DNA from: Acidovorax sp. A79
GTDB lineage: Bacteria; Pseudomonadota; Gammaproteobacteria; Burkholderiales; Burkholderiaceae_C
Direction of reading: 5' to 3'
DNA length: 64,000 nucleotides
Assembly: GCF_041154505.1 (NCBI RefSeq)
Contig: NZ_AP028672.1
Location: 4,566,501 to 4,630,500, forward strand
Shown here: one piece after another, positions 54,310 through 63,642 of the stretch
How positions within the stretch are numbered: the stretch's first letter is position 1
How the letters are laid out: every line of letters begins with the position of its first letter
Translations under genes and position numbers: made by a program
Notes under the pieces: model-generated
What the model saw: only the letters and a program-made list of their open reading frames with translations
What the model was told of the DNA's origin: nothing
Databases searched by the model: none

Positions 54310-56232
54310 ATGGATGCCATCAGCAGTTTCGCCGCGCGCTACGCCCGCAGCCGCGAAGAGGAAATGTCGATCGACGAGTACCTCGCCGAGTGCAAGCGCG
54401 ATCCCATGGCCTATGCCACGGCGGCCCAGCGCATGCTGGCCGCCATCGGCGATCCCGAGATGGTGGACACGCGCAACGACCCGCGCCTGTCGCGCATCTT
54501 CGCCAACAAGGTGATCAAGCGCTACCCCACGTTCGCCGAGTTCTACGGCATGGAGGATGCCATCGAGCAGGTGGTGAGCTTCTTTCGCCATGCCGCGCAG
54601 GGGCTGGAGGAGCGCAAGCAGATCCTCTACCTGCTGGGGCCGGTGGGCGGGGGCAAGAGTTCCATCGCCGAGCGGCTCAAGTACCTGATGCAGAAGGTGC
54701 CGTTCTATGCGATCAAGGGCTCTCCGGTGAACGAGTCGCCGCTCGGGCTGTTCGACGCGATGGAGGACGGCCCGGTGCTGGAGGAGCAGTTCGGCATTCA
54801 CCGGCGCTACCTGCAGCGCGTGCTGTCGCCCTGGGCGGTCAAGCGGCTCGACGAGTTCGGCGGCGACATCCGCCAGTTCCGCGTGGTCAAGCGCTACCCC
54901 AGCATCTTGAAGCAGGTGGGCATTGCCAAGACCGAGCCGGGCGACGAGAACAACCAGGACATCTCCAGCCTGGTGGGCAAGGTGGACATCCGCAAGCTCG
55001 AGACCTTTGCCCAGGACGACACCGACGCCTACAGCTACAGCGGGGGCCTGTGCCTGGCCAACCAGGGGCTGCTGGAATTCGTGGAGATGTTCAAGGCGCC
55101 CATCAAGGTGCTGCACCCGCTGCTCACCGCCACGCAGGAGGGCAACTACAAGGGCACGGAGGGCTTCGGCGCGATTCCGTTCGACGGCGTGGTGCTGGCC
55201 CACAGCAATGAGAGCGAGTGGAAGGCCTTTCGCAACAACAAGAACAACGAGGCCTTCCTGGACCGCATCTACATCGTCAAGGTGCCGTACTGCCTGCGCG
55301 TGAGCGAGGAGATACGGATCTACGAGAAGCTGATCCGCGAATCGTCGCTGGGCAACGCCGTGTGCGCGCCGGGCACGCTCAAGATGATGTCGCAGTTCGC
55401 CATCTTGACGCGCCTGAAGGAGCCCGAGAACTCCAGCATCTTCAGCAAGATGCAGGTGTATGACGGCGAGAGCCTGAAGGACACCGACCCGCGCGCCAAG
55501 AGCTACCAGGAGTACCGCGACTACGCCGGCGTGGACGAGGGCATGACCGGCATCTCCACGCGCTTCGCGTTCAAGATCCTGTCCAAGGTGTTCAACTTCG
55601 ACAGCGCCGAGCTGGCGGCCAACCCGGTGCACCTCATGTATGTGCTGGAGCAGCAGATCGAGCGCGAGCAGTTCCCCTCCGAGCTGGAAACCAAGTACAC
55701 CAGCTACATCAAGGAGTTCCTGTCACCGCGCTATGCCGAGTTCATCGGCAAGGAGATACAGACGGCCTACCTGGAGAGTTACAGCGAGTACGGGCAGAAC
55801 ATCTTCGACCGCTACGTCACCTACGCCGACTACTGGATCCAGGACAACGAGTACCGCGACACCGACACCGGCGAGGTGTTCGACCGCAGTGCGCTCAACG
55901 CCGAACTCGAGAAGATCGAGAAGCCCGCTGGCATTGCCAACCCCAAGGATTTCCGCAACGAGATCGTCAACTTCGTGCTGCGCGCGCGCGCCAACAACCA
56001 GGGCAACAACCCGAGCTGGACCAGCTACGAGAAACTGCGCCTGGTGATCGAGAAGAAGATGTTCTCCAACACCGAGGAGCTGCTGCCCGTCATCAGCTTC
56101 AACGCGAAGGCCAGTGCCGAGGAGGCGCGCAAGCACGAGGATTTTGTCACCCGCATGGTGGACAAGGGCTACACCCCCAAGCAGGTGCGTTTGTTGTGCG
56201 AGTGGTACCTGCGCGTTCGAAAAAGCAGTTGA
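54310..56232 (+). CDS. prkA: PrkA-family serine protein kinase (YeaG-like)
   Basis: 640 residues, matching YeaG (644). ATG 54310 has GGAGG 4 bases upstream; the frame opens earlier. An AAA+ domain carries Walker A LLGPVGGGKSSIAERL at about 108-123 and Walker B-like IPFDGVVLAHSNESEW. A C-terminal PrkA domain follows. It acts with YeaH and SpoVR in stationary-phase and nitrogen-stress responses. yeaH follows after 56 bp. Confidence 0.94.
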   Translation: MDAISSFAARYARSREEEMSIDEYLAECKRDPMAYATAAQRMLAAIGDPEMVDTRNDPRLSRIFANKVIKRYPTFAEFYGMEDAIEQVVSFFRHAAQGLEERKQILYLLGPVGGGKSSIAERLKYLMQKVPFYAIKGSPVNESPLGLFDAMEDGPVLEEQFGIHRRYLQRVLSPWAVKRLDEFGGDIRQFRVVKRYPSILKQVGIAKTEPGDENNQDISSLVGKVDIRKLETFAQDDTDAYSYSGGLCLANQGLLEFVEMFKAPIKVLHPLLTATQEGNYKGTEGFGAIPFDGVVLAHSNESEWKAFRNNKNNEAFLDRIYIVKVPYCLRVSEEIRIYEKLIRESSLGNAVCAPGTLKMMSQFAILTRLKEPENSSIFSKMQVYDGESLKDTDPRAKSYQEYRDYAGVDEGMTGISTRFAFKILSKVFNFDSAELAANPVHLMYVLEQQIEREQFPSELETKYTSYIKEFLSPRYAEFIGKEIQTAYLESYSEYGQNIFDRYVTYADYWIQDNEYRDTDTGEVFDRSALNAELEKIEKPAGIANPKDFRNEIVNFVLRARANNQGNNPSWTSYEKLRLVIEKKMFSNTEELLPVISFNAKASAEEARKHEDFVTRMVDKGYTPKQVRLLCEWYLRVRKSS

Positions 56233-56288
56233 TCGGGGTTGCCAGCGCGTCCCGCCGGGGCGCCTGTCCATGCATGGGAGCTAAGCAG

Positions 56289-57554
56289 ATGGCATTGCAA
56301 ATCATCGACCGCAGGCTCGCAGGCAAGAACAAGTCGGTCGGGAACCGCGAGCGCTTTGTCCGCCGCTTCAAGGAGCAGATCGCGGACAGCGTGCGCCGCG
56401 CTGTGTCCAGGCGCAGCATCCGCGACATCGAGCAGGCCGAGAGCGTCACCATCCCGCGCAAGGACATTGGCGAGCCCGTGTTCCACCATGGCCAGGGCGG
56501 CATCCACGACATGGTGCACCCCGGCAATGCGGAGCATGTGCGCGGCGACCGCATCGCGCGGCCCAAGGGGGGAACCGGCAGCGGCTCGCAGGCCAGCGAC
56601 AGCGGGGAGGGAGAGGACGACTTCACCTTCACGCTGACCAAGGAAGAGTTCATGCAGCTCTTCTTCGAAGACCTCGCGCTGCCGCGCCTGCTGCGCACGC
56701 ACATCGGAGAGAACCCGAAATGGAAGTCGCGCCGCGCCGGCTACAGCCAGGACGGCATTCCGAACAACCTGGCGGTGCTGCGCACCATGCGCGGGGCGCT
56801 GGGGCGGCGCATCGCGCTGGGCAAGGCGCCGCACCGCGAGCTTGTGGCGCTGCAGGCGCAGCTCGACGCGCTGCTGGCGCAGGATGACGGCACCAGCGAG
56901 GCGGTGGCCGAGCTGCAGCGCCGCATCGACACGCTCCGGCAGCGCATCGACCGGATTCCGTACCTCGACCCCATCGACCTGCGTTTTCGGGCCAGGGTGC
57001 AGGTGCCGGTGCCCAACAGCCAGGCGGTGATGTTCTGCCTGATGGACGTCTCGGGCTCCATGGACGAGGCCCGCAAGGACCTGGCCAAGCGCTTCTTCAT
57101 CCTGCTGTACCTGTTCCTCACGCGGCACTACGAGACGATCGACATCGTCTTCATCCGCCACCACACCCAGGCCACCGAGGTGAGCGAGGAGCAGTTCTTC
57201 CACTCCACCGAGAGTGGTGGCACGGTGGTCAGCAGCGCGCTGGTGCTGCTCGACCAGATCATCCGCGCGCGCTACCCCGCTGGGGACTGGAACATCTACG
57301 CCGCCCAGGTCAGCGATGGCGACAACTTCACCAACGACAGCGGCAATTGCCGCAGCCTGCTGGTGGAGCGGATCCTCCCGCTGGTGCGCTACTTTGCCTA
57401 CGTGCAGGTGGCCCAGGAAGAGCAGAACCTGTGGGACGAATACAGCCAGTTGCTGGCGCTCCATCCCCACTTCGCCATGCGCAAGGTCTCCGAGCCGGGC
57501 GACATCTATCCCGTGTTCCGCGACCTCTTCAAGAGCGAGGGGGTGCAGGTATGA
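56289..57554 (+). CDS. yeaH: YeaH/YhbH-family protein (DUF444)
   Basis: 421 residues (E. coli YeaH 427). N-terminal IIDRRLAGKNKSVGNRERF is the family opening. A VWA-like domain has a MIDAS motif DVSGSMDEA at about 253, then TESGGTVVSSAL and VSDGDNF. It has no enzymatic motif and is believed to work with PrkA. Its stop overlaps the spoVR start by ATGA. Confidence 0.93.
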   Translation: MALQIIDRRLAGKNKSVGNRERFVRRFKEQIADSVRRAVSRRSIRDIEQAESVTIPRKDIGEPVFHHGQGGIHDMVHPGNAEHVRGDRIARPKGGTGSGSQASDSGEGEDDFTFTLTKEEFMQLFFEDLALPRLLRTHIGENPKWKSRRAGYSQDGIPNNLAVLRTMRGALGRRIALGKAPHRELVALQAQLDALLAQDDGTSEAVAELQRRIDTLRQRIDRIPYLDPIDLRFRARVQVPVPNSQAVMFCLMDVSGSMDEARKDLAKRFFILLYLFLTRHYETIDIVFIRHHTQATEVSEEQFFHSTESGGTVVSSALVLLDQIIRARYPAGDWNIYAAQVSDGDNFTNDSGNCRSLLVERILPLVRYFAYVQVAQEEQNLWDEYSQLLALHPHFAMRKVSEPGDIYPVFRDLFKSEGVQV

Positions 57555-59179
57555 ACATGACCCAATACCCGGTGCTGGAGCGCCGCATCCGCGACAACCC
57601 CTGGAAGACCGCCCTCGTCGGCGAGCGCCGCCACCGCACCGTGCCCGAGCAGCTCCTGCCCGCCGGGGCGCGGCCCGCCCAGCCGCTGCCCGACCCGGGC
57701 GACTGGACGTTCGAGCTGATCGAGCGCTACCACGGCGCGATCGCCGCCACCGCCGAGCGCTTCGGCCTGGACACCTATCCCAACCAGCTGGAGGTCATCA
57801 CCGCCGAGCAGATGATGGACGCCTACTCCAGCGTGGGCATGCCGGTGAACTACCGCCACTGGAGCTACGGCAAGGAGTTCCTGGCCACCGAGCGGCGCTA
57901 CCGGCGCGGCCACATGGGGCTGGCCTACGAGATCGTCATCAACGCCAACCCCTGCATCAGCTACCTGATGGAGGAGAACACCACCGCCATGCAGGCGCTG
58001 GTGATCGCGCATGCGGCCTACGGGCACAACAGCTTCTTCAAGGGCAACTACCTGTTTCGCATGTGGACGGACGCCTCCTCCATCATCGACTACCTGGTGT
58101 ATGCCAAGGACTACGTGGCCCAGTGCGAGGAGCGCTACGGCTTCGATGAGGTGGAGCGGCTTCTGGATTCGTGCCACGCGCTGGCCAACTTTGGCGTGGA
58201 CCGCTACCGCCGTCCCTCCAAGAAGAACCTGGCACGCGAGCGCCTGGAGCGCGAGCAGCGCGAGGCCTACGCGCAGCAGCAGGTCAACGAGCTGTGGCGC
58301 ACCCTGCCCACGCGGCCCGGCAAGGACGGCGCGGCGCAGGAGCACAACCGCTTTCCGAAGGAGCCGCAGGAGAACATCCTGTACTTCATCGAGAAGAACG
58401 CGCCGCTGCTGGAGCCCTGGCAGCGCGAGGTCGTGCGCATCGTGCGCAAGGTCGCGCAGTATTTCTACCCCCAGCGGCAGAGCCAGGTCATGAACGAGGG
58501 CTGGGCCACTTTCTGGCACTACACCCTGCTCACCACCCTGTACGACGAGGGCTACCTGAGCGACGGGGTGATGATCGAATGGCTGGGCTCGCACACCAAC
58601 GTGATCTTCCAGCCCCCCGTGGGGCACCGCGCCTACAGCGGCATCAACCCCTACGCGCTGGGTTTTTCCATGTACCGCGACATCCAGCGCATCTGCCAGA
58701 ACCCCACGGCCGAAGACCGGCGCTGGTTCCCCGACATCGCGGGCTCCCCGTGGCTGCCCACGCTCGACCATGCCATGCGCAACTTCAAGGACGAGAGCTT
58801 CATCGGCCAGTACCTGAGCCCGCACCTGATGCGCGAGATGCGGCTGTTCGCCCTGCACGACGATGCCAACGAGCGCGAGCTGGTGGTCAGCGAGATCCAT
58901 GACGAGAACGGCTACCGCGGCCTGCGCCAGATGCTCTCGCAGCAATACGACCTGGGCACGCGCGAGCCCAACATCCAGGTGTGGAACGTGAACCTGCGCG
59001 GTGACCGCAGCCTGACCCTGCGCCATACCCAGTACCAGGGCCGCCCGCTGGGCGACGACACGCAGGAGGTGCTCAGGCACGTGGCGCGCCTGTGGGGTTT
59101 TGGCGTGCAGATCGAGAGCGTGGACGCCTACGGCAACCACCCGGTGCTGCTGCACACGGTGCCTGGGTCCATTGCGTGA
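57551..59179 (+). CDS. SpoVR-family protein (YcgB-like)
   Basis: 542 residues, slightly longer than E. coli YcgB (510). DWTFELIERYHGAI, YPNQLEVITAEQMMDAYSS, FGKEF-like YGKEFLATERRYRRG and NEGWATFWHY are family landmarks. With PrkA and YeaH it forms the conserved three-gene operon. No membrane segments. Molecular role not settled. Confidence 0.92.
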   Translation: MNMTQYPVLERRIRDNPWKTALVGERRHRTVPEQLLPAGARPAQPLPDPGDWTFELIERYHGAIAATAERFGLDTYPNQLEVITAEQMMDAYSSVGMPVNYRHWSYGKEFLATERRYRRGHMGLAYEIVINANPCISYLMEENTTAMQALVIAHAAYGHNSFFKGNYLFRMWTDASSIIDYLVYAKDYVAQCEERYGFDEVERLLDSCHALANFGVDRYRRPSKKNLARERLEREQREAYAQQQVNELWRTLPTRPGKDGAAQEHNRFPKEPQENILYFIEKNAPLLEPWQREVVRIVRKVAQYFYPQRQSQVMNEGWATFWHYTLLTTLYDEGYLSDGVMIEWLGSHTNVIFQPPVGHRAYSGINPYALGFSMYRDIQRICQNPTAEDRRWFPDIAGSPWLPTLDHAMRNFKDESFIGQYLSPHLMREMRLFALHDDANERELVVSEIHDENGYRGLRQMLSQQYDLGTREPNIQVWNVNLRGDRSLTLRHTQYQGRPLGDDTQEVLRHVARLWGFGVQIESVDAYGNHPVLLHTVPGSIA

Positions 59180-59253
59180 GCGCGTTCCAGCCGCCGCTGC
59201 GGTGGCTGGAACGGCCCTGCCGTGCCGGTGGCGCCACTGCAATCACTGCCTTG

Positions 59254-59318
59254 ATGCTATCAATTCAATAGCTTGCAACGCTTTATGGATAAGCGTAAGA
59301 GCCTCTTTTTGCTGAAAG
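59254..59318 (+). repeat. Dispersed ~60-bp repeat, copy J
   Basis: CTATCAATTCAATAGC, TTGCAACGCTTTA, spacer, TAAGCGTAAGAGCC, TTTTTGCT. It lies between the convergent spoVR and merR genes. Confidence 0.6.
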
Positions 59319-59337
59319 TTCTGAAGCGGAGCGGGCC

Positions 59338-59700
59338 TCAGCCAGCCTGCGCCGCGCGCAGCGGACAGTCGGTGGCCACGCGTTCGGCCAGCGTCTGGCG
59401 CAACGCCTGCAGCGCGGCGATGCGCGTGTCGATCTCCTGCAGTTTGGTCGCCAGCACCTGCGCCAGCGCGGGCGCGGGGTCGGGCGCGTCCCAGATGCCG
59501 GGCAGCCGGTCGCCAATCTCCGCCAGCGTGAAGCCCAGCTGCTGCGCCATGCGGATGTACTGCACCAGCATCACCGCTTCGGGTGGGTAGTCGCGGTAGC
59601 CGTTGGCCAGCCTGCGCGAGCGGATCAGCCCTTGCTGCTCATAAAAGCGCAGCGCCTCGCGGCTCAGTCCCGAGGCGGCGGCGAGCTCACCGATCCGCAT
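59338..59700 (-). CDS. MerR-family regulator
   Basis: 120 residues. N-terminal winged helix MRIGELAAASGLSREALRFYEQQGLI is canonical, followed by a dimerisation coiled coil and a short tail with one Cys (DCPLRAA). The tail lacks a clear metal-binding Cys cluster, so the inducer is uncertain. It overlaps the 3' end of the transcarbamylase-like gene by 14 bp and is co-transcribed with it. The operator at 60569-60598 is its probable site. Confidence 0.9.
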   Translation of the reverse strand: MRIGELAAASGLSREALRFYEQQGLIRSRRLANGYRDYPPEAVMLVQYIRMAQQLGFTLAEIGDRLPGIWDAPDPAPALAQVLATKLQEIDTRIAALQALRQTLAERVATDCPLRAAQAG

Positions 59701-60547
59701 GGGCGTCCCCGGTGCTGGCCCTTTTTTCCGATGCCAGCACCCAGCGCAGGATGGCAGCCTGCACCGGCAGCAGCAGTTCCTTTTGTGCGTAGCCCACGAA
59801 GCCGGGGTAGGCCAGCGGGTCCACCGCCAGCTCGCGGCCCAGGGTGAAAGGCGGCGTGGGCAGCAGGGCGGGGTGACCCATCGCGGCCAGATGCTCTTCG
59901 GTCAACGGCGCCAGGTCGGCCTGCGTGGTGGCGCCGGCCTCGGCGCTGGCGGGCCAGCTGTCGGTGACCACCACATCCACCGCGTCCGGCAGCGCGGACG
60001 GTTCCACGAATTGCACGTTCGGCAGCGCCTCGTGAAAGCGCCGGTCGCACACCTGCACCAGCCCGAACCCCATCACCCGTGCCAGTTCGTGCCATGAGCG
60101 GAACACGTTGGTGCTGGGCCCCCACAGGCACACGCGTGCTTCCCGCAGCGGCTTGATCCGGCTGTCGACGTAGTACGCGTCGGTCAGCACCTCGCAGGGG
60201 TGGCCCTGGGCCGACATCGCATTGATCACGGGCCGGCGCGACGCCGCCGCGAAGGCCGAGAGCCGGGGGTGGTCGGACTCGCGCACCACGTACAGCGCGT
60301 AGAACGGGTCCAGGTAGCCGGCCAGGTCCTCGGGCCGCTCCCCGGTCTTGAGCAGATGGGGAAGCTCGGTGAACGCCAGGCCCAGCTGCCGGAACGCCTG
60401 GATGAACGTGGTGCGCGTGCGGATGCCGTTGCCCTCGAACGACCACGCCACGGTGCCCGCCAACGCGGGGCCCGGCGCGCCGCCCGCGAGCGCCCAGATC
60501 TGGCGTATGTCGGCAGGCTGCAGGTCGGCCAGCTGAAGAAGGTCCAT
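59687..60547 (-). CDS. Divergent carbamoyltransferase-like protein
   Basis: 286 residues, shorter than usual ornithine carbamoyltransferases (~310-330). The fold is recognisable (MDLLQLADLQPADIRQIW start), but key motifs are changed: carbamoyl-phosphate motif STRTR reads GIRTR in FEGNGIRTRTTF, HPCQ reads HPCE (HPCEVLTD), and the C-terminal HCLP is replaced by LLPTPPF. The HPC and one Arg remain. It may use another substrate or be a non-catalytic relative. It precedes merR in the same unit and is divergent from a small membrane protein. Confidence 0.8.
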   Translation of the reverse strand: MDLLQLADLQPADIRQIWALAGGAPGPALAGTVAWSFEGNGIRTRTTFIQAFRQLGLAFTELPHLLKTGERPEDLAGYLDPFYALYVVRESDHPRLSAFAAASRRPVINAMSAQGHPCEVLTDAYYVDSRIKPLREARVCLWGPSTNVFRSWHELARVMGFGLVQVCDRRFHEALPNVQFVEPSALPDAVDVVVTDSWPASAEAGATTQADLAPLTEEHLAAMGHPALLPTPPFTLGRELAVDPLAYPGFVGYAQKELLLPVQAAILRWVLASEKRASTGDAHADR

Positions 60548-60568
60548 GCGGATGCCCCAAAAAAGTGC

Positions 60569-60598
60569 TTGACCCTGAAGCGTACTTCAGGCCTGAAG
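60569..60598 (+). promoter_or_regulatory. MerR-type operator/promoter with three half-sites
   Basis: TTGACC (-35-like, 60569-60574) is followed by CCTGAAG-CGTA-CTTCAGG (60574-60591) and a further CCTGAAG (60592-60598), so the middle half-site forms a second perfect palindrome with the third. Placement just after a -35 is as in MerR-family promoters with long spacers. It lies between the minus-strand carbamoyltransferase/merR unit and the plus-strand gene. Confidence 0.65.
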
Positions 60599-60633
60599 CT
60601 CGGGGCCTCTTTCACTTCGATGACCGCACCGCC

Positions 60634-61125
60634 ATGGCCACTTTCGCTGCCACGTTCCCAGCCTTTTCCGAATCCCGCTACCTGCGCGTCGTGCGTGCCA
60701 GCGGCTGGTACGACCTGCTCGTGACCTGGCCGTTCGCGCTGCCCTGGACCTTTGCCTGGCTCTACGCGCAGCTGGGGCTTGTCGCCCAGGCGCTGGCCCT
60801 GCCAGGCACGCTGCACCCGCTTGATACCACCCACATGCTGCTGGCCAACCTCCTGGGGTCGGTGGTGGTCGTGTGGTCGGCGGCGCGCATCGCGGCGCCT
60901 TCGCTGCTGCTGGGGCGGCTCGATGGCGTGGCTCGTTTCCTGTTCGCGGCATGGCAGATCTATGCCGTGGCCCATGGGGCCAGCGCCATCGTGCTGGGCT
61001 TCACCGCGTTCGAGCTGCTGTTCGGCGTGCTCCAGTGGTGGCGCGTGGCGGGCGCGGGCCTGGCGGCCTGCCCGCCCGGCCGCGGCCGCGTCAATGCGCG
61101 GGAGCCGGTGCGGGCAGCAACCTGA
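60634..61125 (+). CDS. Small membrane protein divergent from the carbamoyltransferase-merR unit
   Basis: 163 residues from ATG 60634; GTG 60565 in frame is rejected because the operator lies in it. About four membrane helices (for example WPFALPWTFAWLYAQLGL, LLANLLGSVVVVW, FLFAAWQIYAVAHGASAIV). No family recognised. Its tail overlaps the convergent MFS gene by 35 bp. Likely the MerR-activated target (inference). Confidence 0.72.
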   Translation: MATFAATFPAFSESRYLRVVRASGWYDLLVTWPFALPWTFAWLYAQLGLVAQALALPGTLHPLDTTHMLLANLLGSVVVVWSAARIAAPSLLLGRLDGVARFLFAAWQIYAVAHGASAIVLGFTAFELLFGVLQWWRVAGAGLAACPPGRGRVNAREPVRAAT

Positions 61126-62344
61126 AGGCGAGCACGCCCGCGGCCAGCATGCCGGCGATGGTGAGCATCACGGCCACGTACGGGTCCGCGCCCCGCGCGG
61201 CCGCCTGCGAGGCGGCCAGGCCCGTCACCCACTGCATCAGCGCCACGCCCAGGAACAGCGCCATGGTGAACACCGCCATGGCACGCCCCGTCATGGCCGC
61301 CGGGTAGGACGAGCGCACGTCTGCGTACTGCAGCACCATGTAGCCCGACAGCAGGCCCACGGCGATGGAGCCGCCCACGTCCAGCCACTCGGCGTGCAGG
61401 AAGCCGATGGCGGCGAACAGCCCGGCGAGCAGCACGGTAAAGCCCGCCAGCCAGCGCCTGCGCCGCGCGGGGCCCGGGTCCAGCCGGCCGAAATAGGCCG
61501 GGGTGAACAGCGACACCAGCGACGACAGCATGGCCACGTTGCCGCTGGCCACCAGCGAATAGCCGTGCCGCTCGATCAACAGCGGCCCCAGCCACAGCCC
61601 GCGCAGCGTGAGGAACGACGCATACGTCATCAGCGCCAGCAGCATGATCCCGGCCGTGTGCGGCAGCAGGAACAGGGCGCCGAAGCCGCGCACCGCATCA
61701 CCCACCGACTCGCGCGGCTGCGGGGCCTGCGCGGCGTGAACGGGGTGGGTGGGTTCATGCACTCTCCAGAAGATCAGCAGCCAGGCCAGCGCGGCCAGGC
61801 CCGCCAGCACGGCGAAGCCCATGCGCCAGGACGACTGCTGCACCAGCCAGGCCAGCGGCGTGCCCGTGAACAGCATGCCCAGCCCGCCCACGCCCATGGC
61901 CACGCCCGACACCATCGCGAAGCGGCTGGCGGGGAAGTAGCGCGCGATGAACACCGTGCAGACCAGAAACGCGGGCGCGCAGCCCACGCCGATGAGCACC
62001 TGGCCCAGCAACACGCCGCCGTAGCTCGGGGCCAGCGCCGAGAGCAGCGAGCCCGCGATGGCGAGCGGAAACGCCACCAGCAGCGTGCGCCGCACGCCGT
62101 ACAGGTCGATGCCGATGCCCATGAAGAGCTGCATGGTGCCGAAGGCGAAGGCAAACGCCCCCGCGAAGACCCCCAATGCCTCGGCCGAGAGACCGAACTC
62201 CGCGCGCAGCCCGGTGGCCATGATGGCGGTGATGGTGCGAAACGCCTGGCTCAGCGCGAAGCCGGAGACCAGCGCGAGCAGCATGGCCCAGGCGGCGCGG
62301 GGCGCCAGAAGCGGGGAGGGCGTGGGAGAAGGGGGCGCCTGCAC
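61091..62344 (-). CDS. MFS transporter
   Basis: 417 residues, about 12 helices. GTG start at 62344 with AGGAG 9-10 bases upstream. The loop 2-3 motif reads GIDLYGVRRTLL, and GVGCAPAFLVCTVFIARYFP and RPAMVSG-like segments follow the family pattern. Substrate unknown. Convergent with the small membrane protein. Confidence 0.88.
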   Translation of the reverse strand: MQAPPSPTPSPLLAPRAAWAMLLALVSGFALSQAFRTITAIMATGLRAEFGLSAEALGVFAGAFAFAFGTMQLFMGIGIDLYGVRRTLLVAFPLAIAGSLLSALAPSYGGVLLGQVLIGVGCAPAFLVCTVFIARYFPASRFAMVSGVAMGVGGLGMLFTGTPLAWLVQQSSWRMGFAVLAGLAALAWLLIFWRVHEPTHPVHAAQAPQPRESVGDAVRGFGALFLLPHTAGIMLLALMTYASFLTLRGLWLGPLLIERHGYSLVASGNVAMLSSLVSLFTPAYFGRLDPGPARRRRWLAGFTVLLAGLFAAIGFLHAEWLDVGGSIAVGLLSGYMVLQYADVRSSYPAAMTGRAMAVFTMALFLGVALMQWVTGLAASQAAARGADPYVAVMLTIAGMLAAGVLAFRLLPAPAPAH

Positions 62345-62931
62345 GGTGATGGATCTCCTGTAGTGCGCGGCGCCCCGGACTGCGGTTCAACCAGGCAAAG
62401 GGCGCGCTGCCCACCGAGGGTAACTGCACGGCGGCGCCCTGGCTGTCGCTGGCGGACAAGCCGGGCGGCTGCGGGGGCGCCGCGCGAAGGGGCGCCTAGG
62501 GTATGTCCCGACCCCCTGCCGGCGGCCAGCGCGGCGTGTCGGCCACCCCGCATCTTTGGCGAAATGTGCTCTCAATCGGGTGCTGCGCAGCGCATTGCGC
62601 CGCTGCATGGCTTCAATGGCACCCCGCGAAGGGGCTTTGGGGTCCGTCACGAGGGCGCCACAGGGGCGGGACAGACTTTAGAGGAGGCTCTCGATGTGGG
62701 GATCACCCCAATGACGGGCCAGGGGGCCTGAGGCACTCTTGTGGGCATGCCTTGCGCCGGTGTGGGTCATGGTTCTGAAGTCGCTGGTTTCGGTCTCTCG
62801 CAAGCAGGATGGCGCAGGCAGTGGGTGGTAGTGGCAAGGTTCGTGCTTATGGGGCCAGGGGGCCTCGAGCCGTTGGACGTTGGAAGTTGTCGGGTGGGCT
62901 GCAATGTGCACCGCGACGTCAGGAGTGACCG
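62345..62931. other. 587-bp region without a supported gene
   Basis: Short open frames occur on both strands (for example 62503-62778 plus, 62678-62911 minus), but none has a ribosome site, a family match or good codon use. The stretch GGGCCAGGGGGCCT occurs twice (62717 and 62850 regions). I see no promoter or RNA gene with confidence. Confidence 0.5.
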
Positions 62932-63297
62932 ATGAAGAAGATGGTTTTGCTGAGTTCAGGCGCGCTGGCGACCCTGATGCTGACGGGCTGTGCCAGCCAG
63001 CCGCCCGCCCTGCAGGCTTTCAGTGAGCCGGTGGACCGCAGCAGCATGCAGTTCGCGTGCGGCAACGGCGAAAAGGTGGAGATGCAGTTCTATCCCGAAC
63101 AGGGCATGGGTGTGCTGCTGCGCAGTGGCTGGACGGTCGATCTGCCCAAGCAGGTGGCCGAGACGGGGTACGCCTACAGCAATGGCCCGACGACCGTGCT
63201 GGGCAAGGGCAACGAGCTGACCATCCAGATCGGCCACCTGGCACCGATCTGGTGCCGCAGCAGCCGCCCCATGATGGTGGCCGGCAGCGCCCGGTAG
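62932..63297 (+). CDS. MliC-like lysozyme inhibitor lipoprotein
   Basis: 121 residues, ATG 62932 with AGGAG 6 bases upstream. Lipoprotein signal with lipobox LTGC at Cys20. The mature domain has the MliC/PliC pattern: FACGNGEKVEMQFYP, GYAYSNGPTTVLGKGNEL and a closing WC, with the two Cys able to form the conserved disulfide. Family members sit in the outer membrane or periplasm and inhibit C-type lysozyme. Single gene. Confidence 0.82.
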   Translation: MKKMVLLSSGALATLMLTGCASQPPALQAFSEPVDRSSMQFACGNGEKVEMQFYPEQGMGVLLRSGWTVDLPKQVAETGYAYSNGPTTVLGKGNELTIQIGHLAPIWCRSSRPMMVAGSAR

Positions 63298-63642
63298 CCT
63301 TCCTTTCCGCCCCGCTTTTTTCCTCGCCTTCTCCTTCAGGCGGGGCCGCGGGGCCGATGGCATGGCGCACGCCGGCCATCCCTGCGGTGTGCTGCGTGGC
63401 GCCCGCTCCATGTTCGTGCCCAGGGCCTGTGCGACGCCGCGGGCAGGTGCCCCGCGCGCCAGGCTCCGTGCGGCCCGGGCAATCCCCTTCCCTTGAACCC
63501 CGTACTTCGCGTGGCTGCGGCCGAAGTCCAACTATCCGGCGCGCGTGCGTGCGGGCGGATGTGATGACGGAAGGCGGGCTGCGCCGGCCGTTCGCCCGGC
63601 CTGTGCCGCCATCCGCACCGCCCCCCGCCGCCCGCCCGGCCC
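63298..63642. other. 345-bp intergenic region, no gene seen
   Basis: GC-rich with an imperfect long-loop inverted repeat (GCCCCGC at about 63311 and GCGGGGC at about 63342) after the lysozyme-inhibitor gene. Open frames here look like chance. Confidence 0.45.

Noticed and set aside
62503..62911. Small open frames in the gap between the MFS and MliC-like genes
   Set aside because: No ribosome site, no family resemblance and overlapping on both strands.
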